Of a stretch of DNA of 64,000 nucleotides, positions 8,228-16,416 are shown one piece after another (the first letter of the stretch is position 1; each line of letters begins with the position of its first letter). The stretch lies in the NCBI RefSeq assembly GCF_036346855.1, contig NZ_CP107841.1, positions 8,126,001 through 8,190,000 of the forward strand, written 5' to 3'. The position numbers were made by a program, and so were the translations under genes. The notes beneath the pieces were generated by a model. The model was not told the DNA's origin. It saw nothing but the letters and a program-made list of their open reading frames with translations, and searched no databases. The DNA is from Streptomyces europaeiscabiei. GTDB lineage: Bacteria > Actinomycetota > Actinomycetes > Streptomycetales > Streptomycetaceae.

Positions 8228-8997
8228 CCGGTCCACCGTGGCGTGTCCCGCGTGGGGCCGATGCGGGGGAGGGTGCCTGGCATCTGATTCCTCGTACGAC
8301 GGCGGACATCCGATGGCGATGGGGGTGCCGCGAGCCGCCCGGCATCCCCTGTGCTCCGGCTTGACACACCGTCGGCGAATGTCAGCGGGCGGACGGAACG
8401 GTATCAGGACCCGGGCCCCGTCGTCAGCACCCGCCGGACCGCAACCTGGCGCCGCACGAGGGTAATTGACGACGGATCCGGAGCCGACCCCGGGACCGGC
8501 CAGGAGAGGTGCCTCCGGAACGAGTCCTTCCGGGGGCTGCCCGGAATGGGTACTTGTCGACACGGCAGGGTTTCGGAATCGGCACTGTCCAGCCACATTT
8601 GCCTCTTTGAGGGGTGGCTGGAAATCTGTGTCACCCTGATCAAACATGCACAGACGGAGCGTCGGTTTGGTATTTGGGGGTGCACAGTGCTGCGGGAAGG
8701 CTTGTCAGGGCGGGTGTGCCTGGTGATCCGGTCGGCGGGTGCGCGACCCCGGGTCGAGGCAACCGGGCAAGTTCGGCTTGGAAAGTATCAAAATGTGGAC
8801 ATCAACCACTTCTCATCTCACATTCAAGCTCAAACTTCAACTGCCCATGTTTCGGCCAAACCCACTAAACGATCTTGGCGTTAGAGGTTGATTTGTAGAC
8901 CATGTTGCACGTCGGTCAGTCTCCCAACCGGAACCACGGCTGACGCACAGCCACCGCGTCTCCCCCGGGCGCGGGAAAACGCCTAGAAGGGCTTGGC
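8228..8997. other. Long intergenic region with low-GC segment
   Basis: About 770 bp between the conservon remnant and the acyl-CoA dehydrogenase gene. No reading frame here has convincing codon bias or family motifs. GC falls markedly between about 8560 and 8940 (for example AAAGTATCAAAATGTGGACATCAACC), which probably holds divergent promoters. A kinase gene would be expected at this position in an intact conservon. Confidence 0.4.
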
Positions 8998-10233
8998 GTG
9001 GAACACGTCTTCACGACCCAGGATCACGAGGATCTACGGCAGCGCGTACGCGAGTTCGCCGAGCGTGTGGTACGACCACTGATACCCGAGATGGAGAGCT
9101 CCCGGACCGCACTGGTCGGGCTCTCCAGGCTGATCGCCCAACAGGGCTGGATCGGCGCCACGATCGACCCGGCATACGGAGGCATGGGCGCGGGCCATCT
9201 CGCCAAGACCGTCATCATCGAGGAACTGTCCCGTGTCAGCGGCGCGATGGGGGCCATGGTCCAGGCCTCCCAGCTGGGCGTCGCCAAGATCGTTCACTTC
9301 GGCGACGACAGCCAGAAGAGGTACTGGCTGCCGAGGATCGCCGAGGGAGAGGTGCTGCCGACCATCGCGGTCACCGAGCCGGGGTCGGGGGGCCATGTGG
9401 CCGGCATGGAGAGCAGCGCGGTACGGGACGGCGACGACTACATCCTCAACGGCCGCAAGGTCTTCGTCGGCAACAGTCATGTGGGTGACGTGCACGGTGT
9501 CGTGGTCCGCACCGGTCCGGGTTCCCAGGGCATGACGGCCTTCCTCGTCGAGTCCGACCGGCCCGGCTTCTCCCTCGCCGAGCAGGTGCCCTCCATGGGT
9601 CTGCACGGATTCAGCTTCGGCGAGCTCATCTTCGACAACTGCCGGGTGCCGGCCGCCAACCGGCTCGGCGAGGAGGGCGAGGGGCTGGCCGTCGCGTACT
9701 CCTCGTCGGTGCTCTACGGCCGTCTCAACCTGACCGCGGTGTCCCTGGGCATCCACCAGGCGGTGTTCGAGGAGACCGCCCGGTACTGCGGTGAGACGCA
9801 GCGTTACGGAAGTCCGTTGGGGCACCTGCCCAACATCAAGATCGAGCTGGGGCGGATGCTGCAACGTCTCACCCTCGCGCGGCAGAGCGCGTATCTCGCC
9901 GCGCATCTGCTGGACAACGGTCGGCCCTGCGACATCGAGCTGATGTCCGCGAAACTCTTCAACGTCGAGTCGTCCATCGAGTCGGCCCAGGCGTCCGTCA
10001 AGATGCACGCGGCCTGCGGCCTGTTCACCGACCGCCCGGTCGAGCGCTATCTTCGCGACGCCTTCCACATCTACGCCCCCGCCGGCACCTCCGAGATCCA
10101 GGGCCTCAGGCTCGGCGAGTTCGCACTCGGTGAGAACAAGGGCCAATGGTCCGAGCGTCTCGCCGATCTGGTCCGTACCCCGCAGGTCGAGTCGCGGGAA
10201 CCGGAACCGGTCCCGGTCGGCGAACTGGTCTAG
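8998..10233 (+). CDS. Acyl-CoA dehydrogenase family protein lacking the usual catalytic glutamates
   Basis: A 411-residue flavoprotein of the acyl-CoA dehydrogenase fold. The N-terminal helical domain contains PAYGGMGAGH, the middle beta domain contains TEPGSGGHVAGM and NGRKVFVGN, and the C-terminal helical domain contains RYGSPLGHLPNIK and APAGTSEIQGLRLGEFALG. At the MCAD catalytic position (Y-E-G-T) this protein reads A-G-T, with Ala362. At the isovaleryl-CoA dehydrogenase alternative (E-R-L) it reads G-R-L, with Gly241. It may therefore act on an unusual substrate, perhaps an acyl-carrier-protein thioester, or be non-desaturating. The GTG start has AGAAGGG seven bases upstream. It is monocistronic, with a strong terminator after it. 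Confidence 0.85.
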   Translation: MEHVFTTQDHEDLRQRVREFAERVVRPLIPEMESSRTALVGLSRLIAQQGWIGATIDPAYGGMGAGHLAKTVIIEELSRVSGAMGAMVQASQLGVAKIVHFGDDSQKRYWLPRIAEGEVLPTIAVTEPGSGGHVAGMESSAVRDGDDYILNGRKVFVGNSHVGDVHGVVVRTGPGSQGMTAFLVESDRPGFSLAEQVPSMGLHGFSFGELIFDNCRVPAANRLGEEGEGLAVAYSSSVLYGRLNLTAVSLGIHQAVFEETARYCGETQRYGSPLGHLPNIKIELGRMLQRLTLARQSAYLAAHLLDNGRPCDIELMSAKLFNVESSIESAQASVKMHAACGLFTDRPVERYLRDAFHIYAPAGTSEIQGLRLGEFALGENKGQWSERLADLVRTPQVESREPEPVPVGELV

Positions 10234-10295
10234 GCACGGTCTGGGCACCGTCCGGCGGAGCGAAGCTCCCCGGGCGCGAGGCAGCCCCGCACCCC

Positions 10296-10346
10296 CGGAG
10301 GGGTTGGGGGTGTGCGGGGCAGGCCCGCACACCCCCAACCCCTCCG
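10296..10346. terminator. Perfect 23-bp inverted repeat, bidirectional terminator
   Basis: Arms 10296-10318 and 10324-10346 are perfectly complementary with a 5-base loop, GCAGG. It separates the plus-strand acyl-CoA dehydrogenase gene from the minus-strand conservon operon that ends at 10746. There is no long T-run, as is usual in Streptomyces. Confidence 0.85.
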
Positions 10347-10745
10347 ATCAGGGAACGGGACCCCGGGGCCCCGATCACCGGCGCCGGCCGTCCCGGCCCT
10401 CACCGGCCGTCCCCGAGGACCGCACCGAAGCACGCCGCCGCTCCGCCGACGGCCGGGACGGCCGGGGACGCCGACGACCGCAAAGTCCCGGCGCCGGGAC
10501 GGGCGCATCCGCGACCCGGTGGGTGCCTCGGTCGGCTGTCGTCGAGCGACCCGACCCGCCGGACACACCGCGGCCCTCACCCGCTCGCACCCCGGATCCC
10601 ATCCGTCGGCCGGGCTCCGAACGCAGAGAAACCGCGGACACGACGTCGTGTCCGCGGCTTTCGTGAGCCGGATGCCCGGCGGCCCGCCTCCTCTCGCCCC
10701 ACCCGCTTCCCCTCGCCCCCGACCGGCGGCGGCGCCCGGCCGGGC
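10347..10745. other. Intergenic region between convergent genes
   Basis: About 400 bp, very GC-rich, in which no protein family was recognised. A smaller inverted repeat, CCGCGGACACGACGTCGTGTCCGCGG at about 10631-10656, is a perfect 26-bp palindrome and may be a second terminator for the conservon operon. Confidence 0.5.
10631..10656. terminator. Perfect 26-bp palindrome, probable terminator
   Basis: CCGCGGACACGAC is followed directly by its reverse complement GTCGTGTCCGCGG with no loop. It lies about 90 bp past the stop of the GAF protein gene, in the direction of its transcription, and would form a hairpin of about 11 bp. Confidence 0.6.
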
Positions 10746-11330
10746 TCAGCGGCCGGAGGCGATGGCCTGGATCTGGTCGGACATCTCCTGCGCCATGTGC
10801 TTGATGATCTCCAGCCGCTGCCGTCCCCACGTACGGGAGTCGGTGTCGACGACACAGATCGTGCCGAGGTTCATCCCCGCCAGCGTGTCGACCAGTGGCG
10901 CGCCCATGTAGGAGCGGATGCCGATCTCGTCCACGACCGGGTTGCCGGCGAACCGCGGGTAGTCGCAGACGTCGTCGAGCACCAGCGCCGCGGTCCGCTT
11001 GACGGTGTGCGGGCAGAAGCCGTGGTCCAGGCGCATCTCCCGGCTCATCGAGGTCTCGGCCGCCTGCCCCTGCGCGATGTTCACGGGCCCGGCGTCGGGC
11101 GTGTAGAGCCCGGCGAAGAACTGGCGCCTGTCGTCGACGAAGTTGACCATCGCGTACGGCGCGTCCAGCTCCAGGGCCAGCCGGCGCGCGAACGCGTCGA
11201 ACTCGGCCCGGGGGGTGTCGGCGAGCCCGAGCTGGGCGAGCCTGGCGGCGCGTTGAGGGCCGGCCGGATCCTCGGGGGTGAGGAGCAGACGGTCGAGCGG
11301 TGGCTCGTAGGAGGCATAGGGGCTGTTCAT
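10746..11330 (-). CDS. GAF domain protein at the end of the conservon operon
   Basis: A 194-residue protein made almost wholly of one GAF domain: RLALELDAPYAMVNFVDDRRQFFAG at about residues 49-73, then SREMRLDHGFCPHTVK and the MGAPLVDTLAGMNLGTICVVD core. GAF domains bind small ligands or haem/chromophores. The sequence DHGFCPHTV contains a Cys and a His that could bind a cofactor, but this is untested. It follows cvnD by 37 bp on the same strand and is likely cotranscribed, so it may be an input subunit of this conservon. Confidence 0.85.
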   Translation of the reverse strand: MNSPYASYEPPLDRLLLTPEDPAGPQRAARLAQLGLADTPRAEFDAFARRLALELDAPYAMVNFVDDRRQFFAGLYTPDAGPVNIAQGQAAETSMSREMRLDHGFCPHTVKRTAALVLDDVCDYPRFAGNPVVDEIGIRSYMGAPLVDTLAGMNLGTICVVDTDSRTWGRQRLEIIKHMAQEMSDQIQAIASGR

Positions 11331-11367
11331 CGGGACTCCGTTCGAGATCGGCCGAGTTGAGTGAGAA

Positions 11368-11970
11368 TCAACGGAGCACGGGTGGCTGGTACGTCGCCAC
11401 GCCGGGTGTCATGCCGAGCAGGTGCTGTATGAGTTCGACGAGCACACCTGTACCGGAGCTGCAGTGCCGGGCGTCGCAGAACACGATCGGTGCGTTGGAC
11501 TTCAGGCCGATGGCGTCGCGGACCTCCTCGACGGAGTACTGGTAGGCGCCGTCGAACTCGTTCACCCCCACGACGAACGGGATTCCGCGCACCTCGAAGA
11601 AGTCCACCGCGGGGAAGCACGCGTCGAGCCGGCGGGTGTCGGCGAGCACCACCGCGCCCAGCGCCCCGTCGGACAGCTCGTCCCACATGAACCAGAACCG
11701 TTCCTGCCCGGGGGTGCCGAACAGATACAGGACGTGCTCGGAGTCGAGGGTGATCCGGCCGAAGTCCATGGCCACGGTGGTGGTGGACTTCTCCTCCACC
11801 CCGTCGAGGCTGTCGGTGCGGACACTGGCCGTGGTGATGACCTCCTCGGTGCTCAGCGGGGCGATCTCGCTGACCGCCCCCACGAAGGTCGTCTTGCCCA
11901 CCCCGAACCCGCCCGCCACGAGGATCTTCAGGGCGGTCGGGAAGGGGTCAGAGCCGTGCGCGTAGGCCAT
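11368..11970 (-). CDS. cvnD: Conservon small GTPase-like protein CvnD
   Basis: About 200 residues, with P loop GGFGVGKTT, then MDFGRITL, LFGTPGQERFWFMW and VVGVNEFDGAY as the nucleotide-binding signature. It ends with the QHLLGMTPGVATYQPPVLR tail. The ATG at 11970 is supported by GGAGG nine bases upstream. It overlaps the end of the DUF742 gene by 23 bp, which points to coupled translation. It is the fourth gene of a complete A-B-C-D conservon and by family knowledge is a GTPase that associates with the other three products at the membrane. Confidence 0.93.
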   Translation of the reverse strand: MAYAHGSDPFPTALKILVAGGFGVGKTTFVGAVSEIAPLSTEEVITTASVRTDSLDGVEEKSTTTVAMDFGRITLDSEHVLYLFGTPGQERFWFMWDELSDGALGAVVLADTRRLDACFPAVDFFEVRGIPFVVGVNEFDGAYQYSVEEVRDAIGLKSNAPIVFCDARHCSSGTGVLVELIQHLLGMTPGVATYQPPVLR

Positions 11971-12316
11971 CAAGTACCGCCTCCAAAACTTCTCGGTTGG
12001 CGGCGGAGGCCGCCTCGACGGCACGGGGCGCCCGTGCGGTGAGCGCCTCGTGCTGCACTAGGTCGGACAACAGGACTTTGGTGACGGCGATCGGGAGGTT
12101 CATCCGCGCGGCCACCTCGACCACCGGCACCGGCCTGACGCACAGGCCGAGCACCAGGTCGTGGTCGGGGCCGAGGTCGGTGATCGTCCGGATGCCGGTG
12201 GCCATCACCAGGGTGAGCAGGTCGAACGGCGTGGAGGGCCGAGTGCGCCCGTTGCTGACGGTGAACGGCCGAACTAACCGTCCGGCCTCCTCGTCCAGGA
12301 ACATCTCGTCCGTCAT
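11948..12316 (-). CDS. cvnC: DUF742 protein CvnC
   Basis: A 122-residue DUF742 protein: RLVRPFTVSNGRTRPSTPFDLLTLVMATG at the N-terminus, a winged-helix-like middle (VVEVAARMNLPIAVTKVLLSDLVQH), and the conserved end VLEAVLDGLRARL. CvnC proteins are small predicted DNA- or protein-binding modules of conservon complexes. Four bases separate it from the roadblock gene upstream, and it overlaps cvnD downstream. Function beyond complex membership is not established. Confidence 0.92.
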   Translation of the reverse strand: MTDEMFLDEEAGRLVRPFTVSNGRTRPSTPFDLLTLVMATGIRTITDLGPDHDLVLGLCVRPVPVVEVAARMNLPIAVTKVLLSDLVQHEALTARAPRAVEAASAANREVLEAVLDGLRARL

Positions 12317-12320
12317 CGAG

Positions 12321-12758
12321 TCACATCCCCGCGCCGGACGGTGCGTTGGTCGGGCGGCGGGCCGGCGTGGCGAGGAACGGCTGCACGGCCCGGATCAGCA
12401 TGCCCATCTCGTAGCCGAGCGTCTCGGTGTGCGTCGTCGCGTCCGCGGTGACCGCCAGCACGGCGCCGTGGCCCGCCGAGGCCACGATGAGGATGCCGTT
12501 GTGCAGTTCCACGATGACCTGGCGGACGGTGCCGCCGTTGCCCAGCACCCTGTCGTGGCCGAAGGAACGGCCCAGGGAGTTGAGGCCGGAGGATATCGCC
12601 GCCAGCCGGTCGGCGTCGTCGGCGCTCAGGTCGACGTGTGCCTTGCTCAGGCCGTCGGACGACAGCAGCAGCACCTGCCGGGTGCCGGGCACGGTCTTCT
12701 TGAGGTTCTCCAGCAGCCAGTCGATGTTCTGTCCGGTGGGGTGGCTATCGCTCACCAT
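12321..12758 (-). CDS. cvnB: Roadblock/LC7 domain protein CvnB
   Basis: A 145-residue roadblock/LC7 protein with NIDWLLENLKKTVPGTRQVLLLSSDGL, the AISSGLNSLGRSFG helix and the ILIVASAGHGAVLAVTA strands. It starts inside the last codons of cvnA (14-bp overlap at 12745-12758), so the two are translationally coupled. In the conservon model it bridges the kinase-like CvnA and the GTPase CvnD. Confidence 0.93.
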   Translation of the reverse strand: MVSDSHPTGQNIDWLLENLKKTVPGTRQVLLLSSDGLSKAHVDLSADDADRLAAISSGLNSLGRSFGHDRVLGNGGTVRQVIVELHNGILIVASAGHGAVLAVTADATTHTETLGYEMGMLIRAVQPFLATPARRPTNAPSGAGM

Positions 12759-14538
12759 GGTGGGGTTCTTCTCCTTGCGGTCGGGGCGGGGCCCAGCGCG
12801 TGTCGTCGACGGGGATCGCGTCGGAGGTCGCGCCGGCGAGACCGAAGCCTCGATTGATTCCGGCCAGGAGGCCGGGGCTGAAGTTCAGTTCCTGCTCGTG
12901 GGTCTCGGGACGTGGAGGGGGCCCCTGGCGGAGCTCGGGCGCCAGGTGCTCCATCGCACGGCGCTTCGGCAGGACCGGCCTGGCGGGCCCACCGGACCCC
13001 TGCGGTGCGGCCGTCGGACGCTCGTAGCCCGACGCGGGGCGGTACTCGGGCCGCCTGTCGGAGACGTGCTGCGGCCGCTCGTGCCGGGCGGCCGCCGGGG
13101 GCGGCACGGGGGCGGCCGCCCGCTGCGGCACGCCGGCCGGGGGACCGGCCTGGGAGGGGATGGAGACCGGGGGACCCGCGTGCGCGTGGGCCGGTACGGC
13201 GCCGGGCGGCGCCGGGTGGGACCGGGCCTCCCAGGCGGGCGCCTGCCCCGGATGGGGTGCGGCGGGCGGACGCACCTGGGCCGGTGCCTGGACGGGAGCC
13301 TGCCCCTCCTCCTCGCCCAGCAGCCCCTGCGGGAGCACCAGGATGGCCTGGACACCGCCGTAGATGTTGCTCTGCAGCTGGACGGCGATGCCGTGCCTGC
13401 GGGCCAGGGAGGAGACCACGAACAGACCGATCCGGCCGTCGGCGAGCAGCTTGGCGACGTCGATGCGGGCCGGGTCGGCGAGCAGTGTGTTGATCCGGTC
13501 CTGGTCCTCCTGGGGTATGCCCAGGCCGCGGTCCTCGACCTCGATGGCGATGCCGGCGGTCACCCGGCGGGAGCGCAGGAGGATCTGGGTGTCCGGGTGG
13601 GAGAACATGGTGGCGTTCTCGACCAGTTCGGCCAGCAGGTGGATGACGTCGGCGACCGCGTGGCCGCGCAGCGTGCCCTCGATGGGCGGCACCAGCTTGA
13701 CGCGGGAGTACTGCTCGACCTCGGCGATGGAGGACCGCAGCACCTCGGTCAGCGACACCGGGTTGGTCCACTGGCGACGGGAGATCGCGCCGCCGAGCAC
13801 CGCGAGGTTCTCCGCGTGCCGCCGTATTCGGGTGGCCAGGTGGTCGATGCCGAAGATGCGCCGGAGCAGGTCCGGGTCCTCGACCTGGTTCTCCAGATCG
13901 TCCAGTTCACGGATGGTGCGGTGGACCAGCGACTGCAGCCGGCGGGCCAGGTTGACGAAGACCTCGACCTTGTCGCTGTTGTCGTCGGAGGCGGACTGGA
14001 AGTAGCTCGCCGCCCAGACGAGGGCCTCGCGGGCCCGGTGCTGGGCCTCGGTGACGTCGTACTGCAGCTTCTGGTACGGGTCTTCGGCGCGCGACGCCTG
14101 GTAGGCGAACCCGCGCGAGAGCAGCTGCTCGCCCCGCTTGAGGCGGGTCAGGTCCTCCTCGAGCGCCCAGTTGCCGGTCGTGATGGCCTGCCGCAGCGAC
14201 TCGGCGCGCTTCGCTTCGGACCTGGCCCGTGACCTGGCCGCCATCACGGCCGCGGCCAGGCAGCCGCAGCCGAGGACCGCGCCGCCCGCCAGCACGCCCC
14301 AGGTGGCGGCGTCGGCCGTGCCCTCCTGCAGTCGCAGGACCGTGCCCGTGACGGCAGTGGATATTCCGGCCATGAACGCCGCGGGGAGCACGGCGAGCCG
14401 CGTCAGTCGGGGCTGGGCCGCGAAGGAGTTGGCGGAATCCGACGCCCCGGTCTTTCCGTGCCGGTGACGAGACGGGGGAGTCGTCGTCTCCGGCCGACCG
14501 TGTTCCGGGGTCGCTGCGAAGGGTGGGGGTTCAGGCAT
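12745..14538 (-). CDS. cvnA: Conservon sensor histidine kinase-like protein CvnA
   Basis: A 597-residue membrane protein. Two predicted membrane spans lie at about residues 47-69 and 79-102, with a short loop between them, so there is little extracytoplasmic sensor. A helical segment with DHLATRIRRHAENLAVLGG stands where the phospho-acceptor H box would be. The ATPase domain follows, with N box ELVENATMFSHPD, G1 box EDRGLGIP and G2 box GRIGLFVVSSLARRHGI. A long Pro-rich, low-complexity tail begins near residue 410 and ends with LAPELRQGPPP and LLAGINRGFGLAG. CvnA proteins lead conservon operons and are the membrane anchor of the complex. Confidence 0.93.
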   Translation of the reverse strand: MPEPPPFAATPEHGRPETTTPPSRHRHGKTGASDSANSFAAQPRLTRLAVLPAAFMAGISTAVTGTVLRLQEGTADAATWGVLAGGAVLGCGCLAAAVMAARSRARSEAKRAESLRQAITTGNWALEEDLTRLKRGEQLLSRGFAYQASRAEDPYQKLQYDVTEAQHRAREALVWAASYFQSASDDNSDKVEVFVNLARRLQSLVHRTIRELDDLENQVEDPDLLRRIFGIDHLATRIRRHAENLAVLGGAISRRQWTNPVSLTEVLRSSIAEVEQYSRVKLVPPIEGTLRGHAVADVIHLLAELVENATMFSHPDTQILLRSRRVTAGIAIEVEDRGLGIPQEDQDRINTLLADPARIDVAKLLADGRIGLFVVSSLARRHGIAVQLQSNIYGGVQAILVLPQGLLGEEEGQAPVQAPAQVRPPAAPHPGQAPAWEARSHPAPPGAVPAHAHAGPPVSIPSQAGPPAGVPQRAAAPVPPPAAARHERPQHVSDRRPEYRPASGYERPTAAPQGSGGPARPVLPKRRAMEHLAPELRQGPPPRPETHEQELNFSPGLLAGINRGFGLAGATSDAIPVDDTRWAPPRPQGEEPHHGER

Positions 14539-15096
14539 CGGAGTCCTCTCGATCAGCCAGTACGCGACAGAGTAGCGAAGAACGTCAACTATCTGACCAG
14601 CGGTCCTAGACGCTCAGGGGAGGTCTGTCACCTGAGGTGCCGTCAGCGGTGGCAAGGGTCTGCGACGCCTTTTTACCCTCTCATCACGGGGTGGTGCCGC
14701 AGCAGTTCTTCACACGTCGACATGACACCGCGCCGTCTGTGAAAGAGGGCGGCCGGGCGGCGGGTCACCTGCGGGTTCCGTCGCGGCTACGCTCACTCCG
14801 GTCTCGCGGAGCGCAAGATTCACGCCATTCGGCCGTCGTGCTGCCTCGTGTCAACTGCCGTCGAGGCATGCGGAGTCGGGTGCGACACGGGTCCCGTCGC
14901 ACACGGTGCGCACAACACGACCCGGGAATATTCACACCGGTTGGGTCGGAAAGGGCGGGATCGACGCCCGGTGATGCTTTGGCTAAGCTTTAGACTTCAA
15001 TCGAACCGTGGGAGGGGCGGGTGTGAGAATCTGTTCCGCGAGTGGCCCCTCGCCGTGGGTTTCCGCCGAACTCTCCTTATTTCATGAGGAGTTGAG
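14539..15096. promoter_or_regulatory. Upstream region of the cvnABCD-GAF operon
   Basis: About 560 bp between the cvnA start and the end of the AraC-type gene. No gene is supported. GC is lower than average in 14580-14720 and 14930-15080, where promoters for the minus-strand operon would be expected. No confident -10/-35 pair or palindrome was recognised. Confidence 0.35.
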
Positions 15097-16143
15097 TCAG
15101 CGTGTGCTCTGGCGCATCTCCCGAGGGCTGACGCCGTAGCGCCGCCGGAAGGCCGTGCTGAGGGCGCTGGCGGAGGAGAAGCCGGCGGAGTAGGCGAGGT
15201 CCGTGATCGTCATGTGCTCGCACTCCGCGCACAGTAAGCGGTCCCGGACCAGCCGCAGCCGCTCCTCGCGGATCAGCTCGCGGGGTGTGGTCCCCGCCTT
15301 CTGCAGGGCCAGTTGGATCTGGCGCAGCGACCAGCCGAGGGCGCGCGCCACCGCCGTACCCGTGAGGTTCGGATCGGTCACGTGGTCGCGCACATAGCGG
15401 CGGACCATCGCCTCCACCTCGCCCAGCTGTCCGGGGGCGTCGGGGCGGTCGTCGCCGGCGGTGAGCATGCACACCAGCTCCACGACCCGGTCGGAGACGG
15501 CGTTGAACTCCGGGTCGGTGAGGTGCTCCCGTTCCTCGTGCAGCCCGGTCAGCATCGAGCCGACGATCCGGCCGAGGCCGGCTGTGAGGTCCAGACCGCT
15601 GGCGACCGGTGATCCGGTGTTGAGCCGGCCGTCCACCTCGCGGGCCGGGATCGTGAAGATGAACGCGTCGATGGCGTCGCTCTGCAGGCACTGGAAGGGC
15701 GCCGCGAAGGTGACCAGAGCCGCCGTGCCCGGGGTCAGCCGGGCCTCCTCGCCGTCCTGCCGCAGTACGATCTCGCCGCTCGTCGGCACCAGCAGTCGGT
15801 AGTCCTCGTCCGGGTCCTGGCGCACCTGACGCATCGTGCGGGTGTACTCGATCTCGTCGGACCGGTACTTGACCAACTGGTACGTGTCAGTGCGCTGTCG
15901 GACGGTCTCGCCGCGGAAGTTGTCCGACCGGGCGTACCTGAAGCCCATCCGGGACTGGTACGTGCCGATCCGTTCGGTCCAGAAATCGGCACGCTCGCGC
16001 GGGTTCAACTCCTCGGTGGTCAGCGCCTCGACGCTGTAGCTTCCCGCGGGCAACGCTGCTCCTCCCTGGCGTCGGCCCCCGACTGCGTGCTTGTGGTCCA
16101 TTACGGTCGCCGACGGGAAAGTCTTCAACATCTGCTTGATCAA
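15097..16143 (-). CDS. AraC family transcriptional regulator
   Basis: About 348 residues. The N-terminal effector half (PF14525-like AraC-binding domain) contains ADFWTERIGTYQSRMGFRYARSDNFRGE. The C-terminal double helix-turn-helix contains GTAVARALGWSLRQIQLALQKAGTTPRELI and ITDLAYSAGFSSASALSTAFRRRYGVSPREMR. The last motif is the classic AraC signature. Internal ATGs at 16131 and 16101 are equally possible starts, as none has a clear ribosome site. It lies between two conservon operons and diverges from the second, so it is a candidate regulator of cvnA at 16417, which is inference from position. Confidence 0.88.
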   Translation of the reverse strand: MIKQMLKTFPSATVMDHKHAVGGRRQGGAALPAGSYSVEALTTEELNPRERADFWTERIGTYQSRMGFRYARSDNFRGETVRQRTDTYQLVKYRSDEIEYTRTMRQVRQDPDEDYRLLVPTSGEIVLRQDGEEARLTPGTAALVTFAAPFQCLQSDAIDAFIFTIPAREVDGRLNTGSPVASGLDLTAGLGRIVGSMLTGLHEEREHLTDPEFNAVSDRVVELVCMLTAGDDRPDAPGQLGEVEAMVRRYVRDHVTDPNLTGTAVARALGWSLRQIQLALQKAGTTPRELIREERLRLVRDRLLCAECEHMTITDLAYSAGFSSASALSTAFRRRYGVSPREMRQSTR

Positions 16144-16416
16144 AGACGGTTACCGTCCGGTCGGACCTGGAGGGCACCCTAGCGCGGCAAGCGGTTGCCA
16201 TGTTGGCGGGCCGAGGGTGGCCGAATATGCCAGGGGAAGGGTCGGAGCGTCACCTGCGCCCCTTGCGCCACTCGTGCGCCCTGTGACAACTTCCCTGCGC
16301 GTCACGGAAAGTACCCGCGCGGTCGCGCCGCTAGCGTCGGGCGCTCCGTCAGCTCCCGCCCGGCGTCCCGGACGCGCCGACGCCCGGGGACGTGAGGACG
16401 TAAGGACTCGTACTCC
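16144..16416. promoter_or_regulatory. Divergent promoter region, AraC regulator / second conservon
   Basis: About 270 bp separating divergent genes. It contains GATCAAAGACGGTTACCGTCCGGTCGG, with a GACGGTTACCGTC inverted repeat (GACGGT-A-ACCGTC-like) at about 16145-16158. This would be a fair candidate operator next to the AraC start. No gene was recognised. Confidence 0.4.

Noticed and set aside
8351..8884. A 177-codon plus-strand ORF in the low-GC region
   Set aside because: It lacks third-position GC bias, a ribosome site and any recognisable domain, so it is treated as intergenic.
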